DNA from: Verticillium longisporum
Taxonomy: Eukaryota > Ascomycota > Sordariomycetes > Glomerellales > Plectosphaerellaceae
Assembly: GCA_019188255.1 (NCBI GenBank)
Contig: JAETXT010000004.1
Span: 3,658,001 to 3,722,000, forward strand
DNA: 64,000 nt
Reading direction: 5' to 3'
In this document: piece after piece, positions 44,697 through 56,045 of the stretch
Position numbering within the stretch: the first letter of the stretch is position 1
Layout: each line of letters opens with the position of its first letter
Program-made: the position numbers and the translations under genes
The notes under the pieces: model-generated
Told to the model about the DNA's origin: nothing
Databases searched by the model: none
The model's input: only the letters and a program-made list of their open reading frames with translations

Positions 44697-47600
44697 ATGT
44701 TGTCGGCCTTTACAGCTCGGCCCATCATCGAGCTGAAGCAGCGAGACAAGAGCAAGATCGAAACAATACTCGCCTACGGTGCGCGCACACACTGACAGAT
44801 CGTTATTTGTTGATCTTCTTGCTGACTCTGTCTGCGCAGGCGACCGGATCCTCGTCGGTCTCAACAGCGGCGCACTGCGCGTCTACCGCCTCAACGAACT
44901 CCCTCCCTCCGAGCCCAACGGCTCTGCCAACACCAACCCGCCCGACAGCGACGACGATGCGTCTCTGACGCCGCAGCCGCCGCAGCCGCCGCCAAAGCCG
45001 ACCGATCTGCTGCGCGAGGTGGAGAAGTTCTCGACGCGCGCCATTGAACAGCTCGCCATCGTCAAGGAGGCTACGACCCTCGTGTCGCTGTCCAACTACT
45101 ACATCTCCCTGCACAACCTGCAGACGTACGAGCTGATCGAGACGCTCTCGCGCACGAAGAATGCGTCGTGCTTTGCCGTCACCTCCAACATTGTCAAGGA
45201 CCCGGATACGGGCATCCCCGAGATCATCAGTCGGCTGGCCGTGGCTGTTCGACGGCGGCTGCTGGTATGGAACTGGCACGAGAGCGAATTGAACACCGAC
45301 GTGGAGGAGATTACACTCGCCGAGTCCATCCGGACGGTGACGTGGGTCAGCGCGACAAAGGTCGTCTGCGGCATGAACGCGGGCTACGTCACCGTCGACG
45401 TCGTGAGCCATGATGTGCAGGACATCATCAGCCCGGGATCCAGCGCCTCCGGGGGCCAGGCAAGCCGCTTCGGCGCTGTCAGCAGCGCTGGAATGGGGTA
45501 CATGGGCCTGGGAGGCTACATGCCCAAGCCGCTGGCCGCGAAACTTGCCGAGGGCGAGATGCTGCTGGCAAAGGACATTAATACGCTCTTCATCACGGAC
45601 GAGGGGAAGCCCGTTGAGAAAAGACAGATTCCGTGGCAAGCAGCGCCGGATTCGATTGGATACTCGTACCCCTACATAGTGGCGCTGCAGCCACCGGCAA
45701 AGGGGTCTCTGGAAGTCAGGAACCCGGATACGTTGTCGCTGCTGCAGACGTTGGCTCTTCCTGGCGCGGCGCAGTTGCATTTCCCGCCTCCGAATCTCAG
45801 CTTGGCTCACGCCGGCAAGGGCTTCCACATTTCGAGCGAACGGTCAGTATGGAAAATGGATGCCACCGACTACGACTCGCAGATCGACGAGCTCGTGGAG
45901 AAGGCCAAATACGATGAAGCTATCAGCATACTGAACATGCTAGAAGACGCCTTGTTGAAGGACAAGACAGAGACGCTCCGCGAGGTCAGCATGCTCAAGG
46001 CAGAAGCAATGTTCAAGCAGAAGAAGTTCAGGGACTCGATGGACCTGTTCAACGAGGACCACGTGCACGCCCCGCCGGAACGCGTTCTGAAGTTGTACCC
46101 GCCGGCGATATCAGGTGAACTTTCTGGCTGGGGGCAGTCCCGCCAGGACGAGGCAGAAGAAGACAAACATGACGGGGATGGCTCTACAAAAGACACCAAC
46201 GGGGACTCGCCGAGTTCTGAGAACCCACCAGAGGCGGCAGCATCGCCGGTCAAGGCGACTGGCGGGTTCGCGAAGCTCTTCCTGGGACATCGCAAGGCTC
46301 CAGCGTCAGACACCGCATCCATCGCATCTAAGAAGCTTGGAACGGATGTAGAGGACACGTCGAGCATCAAGGGCAAGTCTTCTGACGATCTGTCACTCGA
46401 GGAGAAGGATCTGGCAGATGCTGTTCATGCATTGGCTGGCTATCTCGTGGGAACCCGGACACGGCTTCAACGCGTCATCGATCCGGTCACTACGAAATTG
46501 AAGCGGTCCGACACAAACGGTTCAACAGAAGAGGCCATCAAGAACCTAATGCCAACGTCGTCCGACGAGTCGGATGCGCAGCGCGAAGGCGAGCTTCAGA
46601 GGACGTTCAGGCTCGTCGACACAACCCTATTCCGAGCCTACATGTACTGGCGGCCCCAGCTAGCAGGTTCTCTGTTTCGCATTCCCAACCTGTGCGACCC
46701 CGAAGTGGTCAACGAGAAGCTACTGGAGCATAACAGGTTCACGGAGCTGGTCGACTTCTTCTACGGCAAGAAGCTGCACTCGCAGGCATTGGAGCTGCTC
46801 AAGCGATTCGGTGCAGCGGAGAAGGCTGATGAGGCAGCGCCGACATTGCACGGTCCCGAGCGCACCATTGCCTATCTGCAGAACTTGCCTCCGCACGAGA
46901 TCGACCTGATTATTCACTATTCAGAATGGACACTGAAACGCGACTCGGAGCATGCGATGGAGGTTTTCATCGCAGACTCCGAGAACGCCGAGACGTTGCC
47001 TCGTGACCGTGTTGTCACCTTCCTGAGGAGGATCGACGCCCATCTCGAGCTACAATACCTCGAGCACATCATTGGCGAGCTCGACGACTCGACACCTGAC
47101 TTCCACAATCGGCTGGTGGAGCTATACATCCAGCTGCTCCGGGAAGGCTCCAACGAAAGCAATGAAGACGATCTCATGCTGCGGTTTGTGGAGTTTTTGC
47201 GGGAAAGCAAGCAGTACAGTCTCGGCAAGGCTTACGGGCTCATCCCTCGAGACGGTAAGTTCGTTGACGATGAGCCATTGTGAGATGGGACTAACCGTCA
47301 CAGATCCTCTCTTCTACGAACCACAAGCGGTTGTTCTGAGCAACATGGGATCACACAAACAAGCACTCCAGATCTATGTCTTCAAGATGCAAGATTATAC
47401 CAAGGCAGAGGAGTAAGTTTATTCGAGGACCAAACTTGGGCTGCGTAACTGACAAACCCAGGTATTGCAATCGCGTTCATAGAAACGACGATTCGAATAC
47501 ATCGCCGGAACGGTCGCGACCTTCGTCGCCCGAGGACAAGGACGAAGACACTCCCTCCATCTACCACACGCTACTGTCACTCTACCTGACACCGCCGGCA

Positions 47601-48149
47601 CCTCACAACACGGCCCTCGAACCGGCCCTGGATCTTCTGTCGAAGCACGGCTCGCGTCTCCCCGCCACGTCGACCATGTCACTCATCCCGAGTACCCTGC
47701 CGGTGAGCGAGCTCGAATCGTATTTCCGCGGCCGTATCCGCTCGGCCAACAGCGTGGTCAACGAGTCTCGCATCGTCGCGGGCCTGCGGGCGACGGAGTA
47801 CATCTCCAGCCAGGCCCTTCTCTTACTGGGCGACGGCATCCCTGGCGGACAGGGCGGTCGCAACCGGCGTGTCGTCATCACCGACGAGCGGCTCTGCGGC
47901 GTGTGCCACAAACGCCTCGGCGGCAGCGTCGTGTCGGTGCTACCGGACAACACGGTGGTCCACTACGGATGCCTGAACAGGGCGACGGCGCAGAAGTCGG
48001 GAAGTTGGGGGCGAATGCGCTCGTCGACGCGAGACCGGCCAAGCGTTGTCGGTAACGGTGGGGAAGGAACCTGGCAGCCGACGAGTCCCTCAACGTGGGA
48101 GCGAGAGGCTCCTCAGGGCGGCGGCGGAGGCACCTACGTGTTCTCCTGA
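44697..48149 (+). CDS. VPS39: HOPS subunit Vps39/Vam6
   Basis: Vacuolar tethering protein of the HOPS complex, acting with Rab7/Ypt7 at vacuole and late-endosome fusion. Exons are 44697-44778, 44840-47254, 47304-47412 and 47462-48149, all in phase, giving 1,097 aa. The N-terminal citron-homology/beta-propeller part (about 10-330) starts MLSAFTARPIIELKQR and includes DRILVGLNSGALRVY. A helical clathrin-repeat-like region follows, with an acidic low-complexity insertion (about 440-500). The C-terminus has a zinc-finger-like block CGVCHKRLGG...VHYGC near 1013-1037, as in Vps39 domain 2. Length and order match the fungal family. It is expected to be constitutive, with no regulatory signal seen. 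The assignment rests on the domain order and both terminal motifs. Confidence 0.9.
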
Positions 48150-48393
48150 TTAGCCCGAGGCGGTGGTTCGCTTCTGTTTTCCCCTTGTGGCATTTCCTCA
48201 TCTGGTCCTCCCTTTTGTCCCTTGATAGCATTTTCGACGCGCGAGGAGGGTGTGGGAGACATATACCCCTCATGTTCAGATAGTAAAGCAGCAAAGCATA
48301 GTCAAGGCAGTGCGGCGTATGCGGCCTGTTGTTTTTCTTCTTTCCTTTTTCGTCCCTCGCTCCTCAATCCGTGTGCAGAATATATGCATGGGT

Positions 48394-48720
48394 TCAGTCC
48401 TCCTCGGGGAGCTCCTCGCCGTAGTTCTCCTCTTCTTTCGCATCGTCGGCGGCGCCCTTTCCATTGGCAGCGGAGCCTCCGGCACCGGCGGCGCGCTGTT
48501 TGTCTTCCTCCATTTTCTGCGTGAGTTGCGTGTTGACGTCGGCCTGGACGATCGTGACGAGGTCGCGAAGGCGGGCGAGGAAGGCCGATTTGTCTGCGGC
48601 GGATGCGGACGAGGGCCCGTCGGTGCTGGCTTCCGCTGTGAAGGGAGTATCGGTAGGGTGGCTATACTGGGCAGAGAGCGACAGCTTCTGGGTGTCCGCA
48701 GCGGGAGATGGCTCGGCCAT
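48394..48720 (-). CDS. GON7: KEOPS/EKC subunit Gon7
   Basis: A small acidic protein of 108 aa, resembling the fungal Gon7 subunit of KEOPS, which makes the t6A modification of tRNA and has been linked to telomere upkeep and transcription. Visible features are a Ser/Thr-rich N-terminus (SAQYSHPTDTPFTAEAS) and a helix of the type FLARLRDLVTIVQADVNTQL followed by TQKMEEDK. An acidic tail KEEENYGEELPEED ends the protein. The start at 48720 was chosen over the upstream in-frame ATG at 48897 because the conserved part begins here. It converges with Vps39, with 244 bp between stops. The family is short and weakly conserved, so the call is likely rather than certain. Confidence 0.7.
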   Translation of the reverse strand: MAEPSPAADTQKLSLSAQYSHPTDTPFTAEASTDGPSSASAADKSAFLARLRDLVTIVQADVNTQLTQKMEEDKQRAAGAGGSAANGKGAADDAKEEENYGEELPEED

Positions 48721-50143
48721 TGTGGCTGGTATGCTTGTGGTTTTTTGGGGGGGGGCAGGGGAGGGAGTGATGCTACATAGGTGCGGGGTGGTGGTGAAAA
48801 GTACTGGGTGAAGATGCCCCGCGGTAGGTTGGATTGTAAGGTCGTTCGTTTCCTGTGCTGTGGAATGATAAGGTAAGCAACCTACTTGGTGAGACACCCC
48901 GCCATCTCATCTGGCTGCTGGCTGCGGGGCAGCTTTATTGGAATGACAGCTGCCCCATGTTGGAGAGGTAGGCACCTTACCTTGGGTATGGTACCTTGGC
49001 TCACATTGAACTTAGGACAACATGGATTCGAAGCGCAGCTTGGGCTCTGGGAGAATACAGTGGTAAGGACCACAAAGAGTGCATAAACTGCCAATTGGGC
49101 GTATGGACAGCTCAGTTTTGTGTAGGTGCTCGACTTGAGGGAGGTTGTCAATGGCGAAGCATGCTGTACAATTCCTAGGTGAGCCAACACTTGTCGCTGT
49201 TACGAGGCAGGCAATTATAGGCATGCCCTCTGGGCCAGTTGCAAATAGTAGTAAATAAGCCGATATCGTGCTGTTATGGTTGCAATGTCCACGATGCGCC
49301 GGGTAGCTCCCTGCCAACTTAGATATAGGGCTTCGCGCTATCACTGCATCCACTTCCTTCAACAAAGCAATCTGCTTGAACCGAGTTGAAGGTTCATGAA
49401 CTTTCATTCAGCATCTCAATGCAGGCCATTGGCATGTTGGATCCATGTTGCCTCTCGGGGTATTCGAATGTCATTCATTGGTTTTGCCAGTTCATGCAGA
49501 CGACGACGAACGTAACCATGTCTCAGCTTGCCAAGTTTCCTGACGAACAGGCTGATAGTAGGGAATCTACAGAACTCTTCGCTGCTCACCTCGTCAAACC
49601 AAATGGAATGCAAGTTTTCTATGAAAGACGACCTGTGAACCTGAACCAGGGGGAGGCTGAGGACAAAGAAGATGGGCACGCGGTGAGGTACACACATATG
49701 AGCAGGGGCCCAGGCCACGGCCAGGCGGTCTGTGCTCGCCCGTCCCACTGCCGACCCACTGGCTGCATCCGTAGCAGTGCCCCTCGTGAAGGCCCCAAGG
49801 CACTGCAATAGGTGATGCGCCTTGTCATTCCCAACCCACGTAGCTACCTACCTAGAGGTACCTAGGTAGGTAGGCACGTCGGCATTGGGACGAGCCGCTG
49901 CTGACTGCCAACCAGCTCTCCTCCTTCCAACCTCCACCACTTCACCCCAGACCTTGATCTTGCCTCTTCGCAATCACAACAACATATAACTTCGATCCAC
50001 AGCAGACGGCCCACGTGTCGTCTTGCCACCGTCCCGAGGACACCAGCGACATCATCCAAGCCCTACCCCCGTCTTCTAAACCTGGTCGATCCCCGTCTCG
50101 CATTAAGACCAAGATGTAACAGCTCCCTAAAACGTCAAAGACA
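48721..50143. other. divergent intergenic region
   Basis: Promoters of GON7 (minus) and the HbrB gene (plus). It includes a G8 run near 48749 and a dense CCTAGGTA-type motif cluster at about 49842-49876, similar to the one near 20.2 kb. ORFs here lack family resemblance. Confidence 0.45.
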
Positions 50144-52702
50144 ATGCAACCAGCACGCCCCAATCCCCGGGCTCCCGGGAGCTTCAGTCCATTGGCAGGA
50201 TCAGCTGCCGCCGCTTCATCCGCCGCCGCTGCCATGCAACTACCTCAACGTCCCCGTCCGGGGCCTCGTCTCGACTCCGAATCTAGCGAAGACCTGACCC
50301 TCAACGTTTCCAAGCAACGAAACCACGCTCCAAGCGCACCGGCCGGCACACCCATATACTCGCAATTCGCCTCCCAGAACAACGGCAGCACCGCCAGCCT
50401 TCAGAACTTCTCTCGGCCCACGGCGCAGCGACCTCACATCAACACCAATGACCTGAATACTACATCCAACAGCAGCGTCCGTACCGCGAGCCCCCTGACC
50501 AAGAGCTACCACTCGAGGAAGCATAGCCAAACGCAGGGTCTCTTCGAACCGACACTGCCATCGACAAGCACGTCGAATCTCTCCCACATCTCCATGGTCC
50601 AACCGCCCGCTGCGAATCTCGCACTCACGGCGAGTCAAATTGCAGCACAGGCTGCCTTCCAACACCAGAACAACAGCGCGCACACGAGGCAACGGTCGCA
50701 GACCGTACCCGCACCCGGCGAGGACGGTGCGTGGCGGGGAAGCAACGGCAAGGGGCCGCTGAGTCCCCCGATTCTGAGTCTGACGGAAGCGAGCGGGCCA
50801 CGCGAGAGCGGGTTCGGAAACCATTCATACCACAACGGGTTGCTGAACCACTCTTCTGCCGCCCACTCGGCTGCCAACGCTGCCTATCCTCGGTCAGGCC
50901 AATCGTCACCGGGACTGCCACAACACCCATCGAGCCCCATACTCCCACCGCAACCGCAAGCTTTAGAGCAGAGGCCGGCAAAGCTAGAGAAGGAGAAGTC
51001 GAAGGTCAAGCTCTTTTCAAGGCCCGTGAAGATCGGAACGAAGGGCGAGACCAAGGAGAAACCTCTTCCGAGCCCCAGCAAGATTGGATCAGCCTTCGCC
51101 TCCCTTCAAAGGGGGAACTTTAGCACCAACAGTCTGGTCGACCCGAGCGCCCAGTCAATCTACAGTCTGAACAACTCGTCCTCGGCGACGATCAGACCTG
51201 TGGATACGCTGGTGGAGAGGGAGGTGAAAGAGAAGGAAAAGAAGCACAACTTCCTGTCTCGGCAGAAGAACAAATTGAAGGAAGACTACCACCTGCCCCT
51301 GTCTTCAGCATCCAGCAATTCGAAACCAACAGATCCAAACGCGCCAACAAGCCTCTACAGCTTCAACATACCAGCAGGGCAGACAGCTGCCACCTCGTCT
51401 TCTTTCGCCAAGGGTCGAAAGGACAGGAAGACGGAGAGGTCAGATAGCCGGCTGGACAGCGAGTCGACTCTCAATCTGCAGTCAGAGTGGCCTGGCCCTG
51501 GCAGCTTACCCAGTGCGTCGAGTTATTCGCTCACACCTGGCGTTGATCCTACAGAATCTGGCAAGTACGGGCTGAACAATATGTCGCTCGATGATGCCTG
51601 GCCATTCTTAAAGGCAAAAATGCTCGTCATTTTTGAGGGCGAAGACCTGCGCCAGCCTGTGGAGGACTACAATCGGCTGGTCAATCTACACATACAGTAC
51701 TGCATACAACGCAGGTCACCCAACATTATGTTGGAAGATCTGAGAGAACTTCTCATGACGGGCTTCGCTTCGCTCGATCACACCCTGCGACGGACACAGG
51801 AGGACAAGGTCATCCCAGCCCTCGTTGAGATGTGGCTGATTACCTACACCTCCATCCTCCCATATATGCAGGCCGTTTTCCTTCCCCTGGATCTCGAATT
51901 CTCCGGCTGCGGCGCCCTCATGACACCCGAACAAGCATACGACTTTTGGGGTGGCGTGCTTGACCCTGCAGGCGATGGCGTGAACCCAGCCTCCTCGGTC
52001 CTCGACATTCGTCGCATAGTTCTCGCCGCCTACCGCGACAGAATCATCCTTCCGCGTTTTGAGAATCTCAAGACCATCTTCTCCCGCTTATCCCTCGAGT
52101 TTCTCCCGTCGAGCTTCGGCAATATGGCACTTGCCTCCGACTCTGTCAGCGCCCTCTCCAGCAGCCCGGCCACACAGTCCGAGCTCAGTATGGCTCGCCC
52201 AGGCACAGCTATGAGCCTCGACCCCTCCCTCGCCAGCTACGGCTCTACTTCGACCACCCTCCTCGGCGAGGCTGTCAGCGCGGCGGGCAGCAACGGCGGC
52301 AGCAGCGGGAACGCCGCCGTGAACAGCCGCAGCCGCGCTATCAGTAACGTCAGTTATGCCAGCGGCGGCAGCGATCAGCAGCTGCGGCCATTTACGCCGT
52401 CGTCGGGAGCGGTAGGTTCGCAGCAGGTCCTCGGCAGCGTCAGGGAGCAGAACGTCGAGGATTCGAAGCAGGTCACGGAAATGGTCGGGCGGATGCTGCA
52501 GTGCATGAGCATCCTGGCCAGCGTGGGCGTCGCCGGGGACGGCAGCGACGAGGGGAACAAGAAGATGGAGGAGCTCTGCCGGCTGCTCAAGCTGAACTGG
52601 CTCGGACGCGGACGGACAGGCAGGAATCGCAGGGGCATGGTTGGAGGCCGGGTGAGGAGGGATGCCGTGCCCGAGGGAATCAGGGAGGGCGTCAGGGTTT
52701 AG
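50144..52702 (+). CDS. hbrB: HbrB/Bit61-like TORC2 subunit
   Basis: A single-exon 852-aa protein. The first 480 residues are Ser/Pro/Asn-rich and probably disordered, with many possible phosphorylation sites. The conserved HbrB domain spans about 480-660. It starts LDDAWPFLKAKMLVIFEGED and includes RRSPNIMLEDLRELLMTG and LPYMQAVFLPLDLEF. It ends with RIILPRFENLKTIFSRLSLE. This domain defines the Bit61/PRR5 group of TOR complex 2 and the A. nidulans hyperbranching protein HbrB, so a role in polar growth and actin control at the plasma membrane is expected. The C-terminal 190 residues are again low complexity with a basic end. The start is the first ATG of the frame. An upstream TAA at 50117 closes the leader in another frame. 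Confidence 0.88.
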   Translation: MQPARPNPRAPGSFSPLAGSAAAASSAAAAMQLPQRPRPGPRLDSESSEDLTLNVSKQRNHAPSAPAGTPIYSQFASQNNGSTASLQNFSRPTAQRPHINTNDLNTTSNSSVRTASPLTKSYHSRKHSQTQGLFEPTLPSTSTSNLSHISMVQPPAANLALTASQIAAQAAFQHQNNSAHTRQRSQTVPAPGEDGAWRGSNGKGPLSPPILSLTEASGPRESGFGNHSYHNGLLNHSSAAHSAANAAYPRSGQSSPGLPQHPSSPILPPQPQALEQRPAKLEKEKSKVKLFSRPVKIGTKGETKEKPLPSPSKIGSAFASLQRGNFSTNSLVDPSAQSIYSLNNSSSATIRPVDTLVEREVKEKEKKHNFLSRQKNKLKEDYHLPLSSASSNSKPTDPNAPTSLYSFNIPAGQTAATSSSFAKGRKDRKTERSDSRLDSESTLNLQSEWPGPGSLPSASSYSLTPGVDPTESGKYGLNNMSLDDAWPFLKAKMLVIFEGEDLRQPVEDYNRLVNLHIQYCIQRRSPNIMLEDLRELLMTGFASLDHTLRRTQEDKVIPALVEMWLITYTSILPYMQAVFLPLDLEFSGCGALMTPEQAYDFWGGVLDPAGDGVNPASSVLDIRRIVLAAYRDRIILPRFENLKTIFSRLSLEFLPSSFGNMALASDSVSALSSSPATQSELSMARPGTAMSLDPSLASYGSTSTTLLGEAVSAAGSNGGSSGNAAVNSRSRAISNVSYASGGSDQQLRPFTPSSGAVGSQQVLGSVREQNVEDSKQVTEMVGRMLQCMSILASVGVAGDGSDEGNKKMEELCRLLKLNWLGRGRTGRNRRGMVGGRVRRDAVPEGIREGVRV

Positions 52703-55700
52703 GATGTCGACGTGAATACTACAATGTGCTGCTCGCAACGGACTGGGCATTTGCACAAACACCAAACGGACGGGAGTTGAGCTTGGGACGGATCCTAGAA
52801 AGGGTATCTTCTGGGCGTTGATATTTCAGGGCTTCAGGGGTCTGGTGGATTTGGTTTACAGAACTTGGTGTTGGCATCATGCCCTTGCATGATGAGAATG
52901 GAAGCGGCGCCCGCGAACATGTTTCGAGGCAGCCGATCTAATGTAAATTTCAAAAGGTGACGAACCACACGTACATAGAACAAAGGTCGATTCCCATCTT
53001 GTGCACAGACCATACGGATGCATCACGTCCCAGTCTAAATTTTGGAGGATTCGTTTTGAGATTATGCACATGCAGCTGGGAGAAGAAGACGTTGCTACGG
53101 TATCACGCGACAGGGATCACAAGACGCGTCAAGTTTGATGATGAGAATGAATTTTGGCCATGATTGGCAAGATCTATGAACATGGGAGGAGCAAATCTTC
53201 AGTAGATCCTAAGAATAAATGTTAGCCGAAAGCTCGTTGAACGTTTCTGCAAACAAGAAAAGTATTTTTTTCATAATGTCTCAGTCATCCAAGGAAGTGT
53301 AAACCCTCATTTGCTTCAAAAGGCTCTTAGAAGCTCGAGAGGAAACTGCGAAGTTAAGGTAGGAACTTTCATCACCGACATCTGGGGGTGGAAGAAAAAC
53401 GTTCAAGGAGATGAAGAGGGTACCAACCTGTGAAGCGGGGCTGCGGCTAGCTGAGCTGTTTGGAATTAGTTTGACGAGGAGTGATTGCAGAGAGGAGGGG
53501 AAAAAAAAGGAGAAGGATCTGAGAGAAAACAGGTCAGCTGGTTTTGCTCTTGCGGGCCGCTCATAAGATGTGAGATGGCGACAAAAAGTCAGACACAGTA
53601 TACTGGCAAGTAACAGGCTCCTTGCGAAGGAAGCCCGAGGTTGATCTTCCTCATGGGCGATTCAGAGGAAATTGAAGACATGTGTGTATCATCATTCAAT
53701 GGCGGGGGGTCGAGGGAAAGCAATGCAGGTGGGAAGAGCGGCTCAAAAGGAGCCAGGGAAGGAGGAGTGAGCTTACCATGAAGATATCACCACACGCGAC
53801 GAAGCTGTCAGCCGCAACTCCCCGAGCCCGAGGCCGGCGCTCTAGTTGAGAGCAATGGCACACTTGCGATCAAGCATCGTGACCAAAAGTAAGGCCTCGG
53901 CTGGTGAGTCTGCGTGCAGTTTCGTCGCGGTGGAAAGGTTGTGGTTGGAGAGGAAGGCTGAGATGCCGGCATTGACGGCGGGAGAAGAAGCTTTTTATGT
54001 TGAGAGTTCACGAAAAAAAATAAACTGGAGATTGGGATTGGGTGGGTCTAACTTTGGATGCTGAGCGCACGGTGCCAGCACACGTGACCCGGGATAGGTG
54101 GCCGACTTCCGAACGAGACGAATCCGAATTTGCGGCATCTCTGTGAGGATGCCTCAGGCAGCTAGGCAGCCGGCTAGCTGCCTGGACGTACGTGCCTGAA
54201 GCACGTTGGCAGACTTGACAGAAAGTGGAGCTTGGCAGATATCGTGACCTCACGATGCCACTACGGATATGAAGCTTATACCTTATAGGTAGTATTATGA
54301 GATAGGAAAGTTTTTGGCCATCGAGGCTATCGAGAGGATTTGGCCGTAGCGGCTCAGTAGTCGTTTGGAGCGGTCGGTTGCAGAGCATGTAGAGCATGCA
54401 GAGCAAGTGCATGTCCCTGTTTGCTGCAGGCCACTGGCAAAAAGAAGTCTCTCAGGCACGAAAACGAATGAAAGCAGGGCTATTGTTCAGTGGAAAAGGG
54501 ACGGGCCTTGCTTCATTTGTCCACGGATAGGTTCCGCCGCTAAAGTGATAATCATTTTGATAATCGCATATCTGTGGCCATGTTAGCCGCATATCTGACT
54601 ATTTTCAGCTACCGGCCCCCTCCTTGGGACCCAGAGCAGCCCAGTCCTCACCAGGCCCGATGGCCATCCCCCAAGCGGCCGCCATTCCTCTGCCATGGTT
54701 CCCGGCTCCTTGCGCGACCTTTCCAGGCTGACGAGCGCTTCCACGTCCTTCTGACCCTCTCTGATCGGCTCCCGCCTTACTAGCCGAGACTGGCACCTCG
54801 CCGGATTGCATTTCTGGCTTCCACCCCCCCCCCCCCCAAGACCCAAACCCCCAAGCCCCCCAAGCTCCAGGGACTTTCCCACGCCGACATCCCCGGACGA
54901 TCTGGTGCAACCAAAGGCATCCATCCCTCTCGGTACATGACAGTAGATCTCTGTAATCAGCGTCCTATCGCCTTGTCGGGGCTGCCCCCTTTGGTTTACG
55001 AACGAAGTCTTTTCTGAGAGAGGGTGACGGTTCTTTTTTTTCCACGGCACCGTTCCTTGCAAGTCGAGCGCACACGGAGCCCCCGAAGCTTGTCTGTCTC
55101 TCGTCCACTGAACCCTTCCCTGTTCTACACAAGCGGGTGCCCTGTCCCCCAACCCAGTCCAGTCCCAGTCCCAGTCCCAGTCCCAGTCCTAGTCCGTCCC
55201 GCTCACCCTCTCACCTCTCCGACCTTGGGTTCTCTACAAACGGGGCTGGCCAGCAGAACGCGAGCGAGACTGACTGCGAGAGAGAGCGAGAGCGACGACA
55301 GACCAAACCACATAGCCCGGGGACCTGCAATCCGACATTCTGTCACATTCACCCTGCAGCCGGACACGACCCAAATTTTGGCACTCGGACGAACGAACTC
55401 GACGTCCCTGAGCACAGTCGGCCGACAACACGAAACAACACGACCTGACACGCCACCACGGCCACTGTCATTGATCCACGGCGCCATTTCCCACTCTCTT
55501 GATCCTCCCATCGCTCGCCCTCGACCGTAGCCCGCAGTCGCGACACGTCCCCTTTGACGATCAACAGCATCTCGCCCAAAAGTCCCCATCTCCAGCTCTC
55601 GACCATTTGCACGGCACAAGCACGCGATTCCGCACGGCGTCCCCCCCCCTTTCTCTGCTCTGTCGCACTACCGTTCGCATCGCGCTCTCCCCGACCGACA

Positions 55701-56045
55701 CCCGACCGACGCTATCTCCGCCCACTCGCTATTCCCAAGATCTGTCGATGCATCTTCGCTCTCGCGTCCCTCTACTACATCTGCCGCTCCCACAACTCCT
55801 CTGACGAACGACGCAGTCTGCATTTTACAATCTTTCTGAGCGCTTCACCTCCCCGACCCTGTGCCGTGTTTTCGCGCGCACCGACCGCCTCCATCGCGTT
55901 TACGCTCCCAGTACCGCATCTTTTGTCTACCGCAATCTCGACGAGTCGCAGCAACAACAGACAGCTCCGGGTCAGCCAGCGCATGCGATAACGCGGAGGG
56001 GCCAGCGTCGATATCCACACGGTGGATGATCGGCTAAAAGAAGAC
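52703..56045. other. long gene-poor region and leader of LIM-binding gene
   Basis: 3.3 kb without a protein gene I can support. On the minus strand, 54.0-53.3 kb has ATG-GTAAGC and several CAG ends in CT-rich surroundings. That would suit a small spliced transcript, but no conserved product can be read. A run of about 14 C lies at 54824-54837, and a CAGTCC hexamer is repeated about six times at 55154-55191. The last 1 kb before 56046 is CT/CA-rich and probably the long 5' leader of the next gene. Confidence 0.45.

Noticed and set aside
44803..45828. 341-aa minus-strand ORF opposite Vps39
   Set aside because: Arg/Leu-rich shadow of the Vps39 propeller coding sequence.
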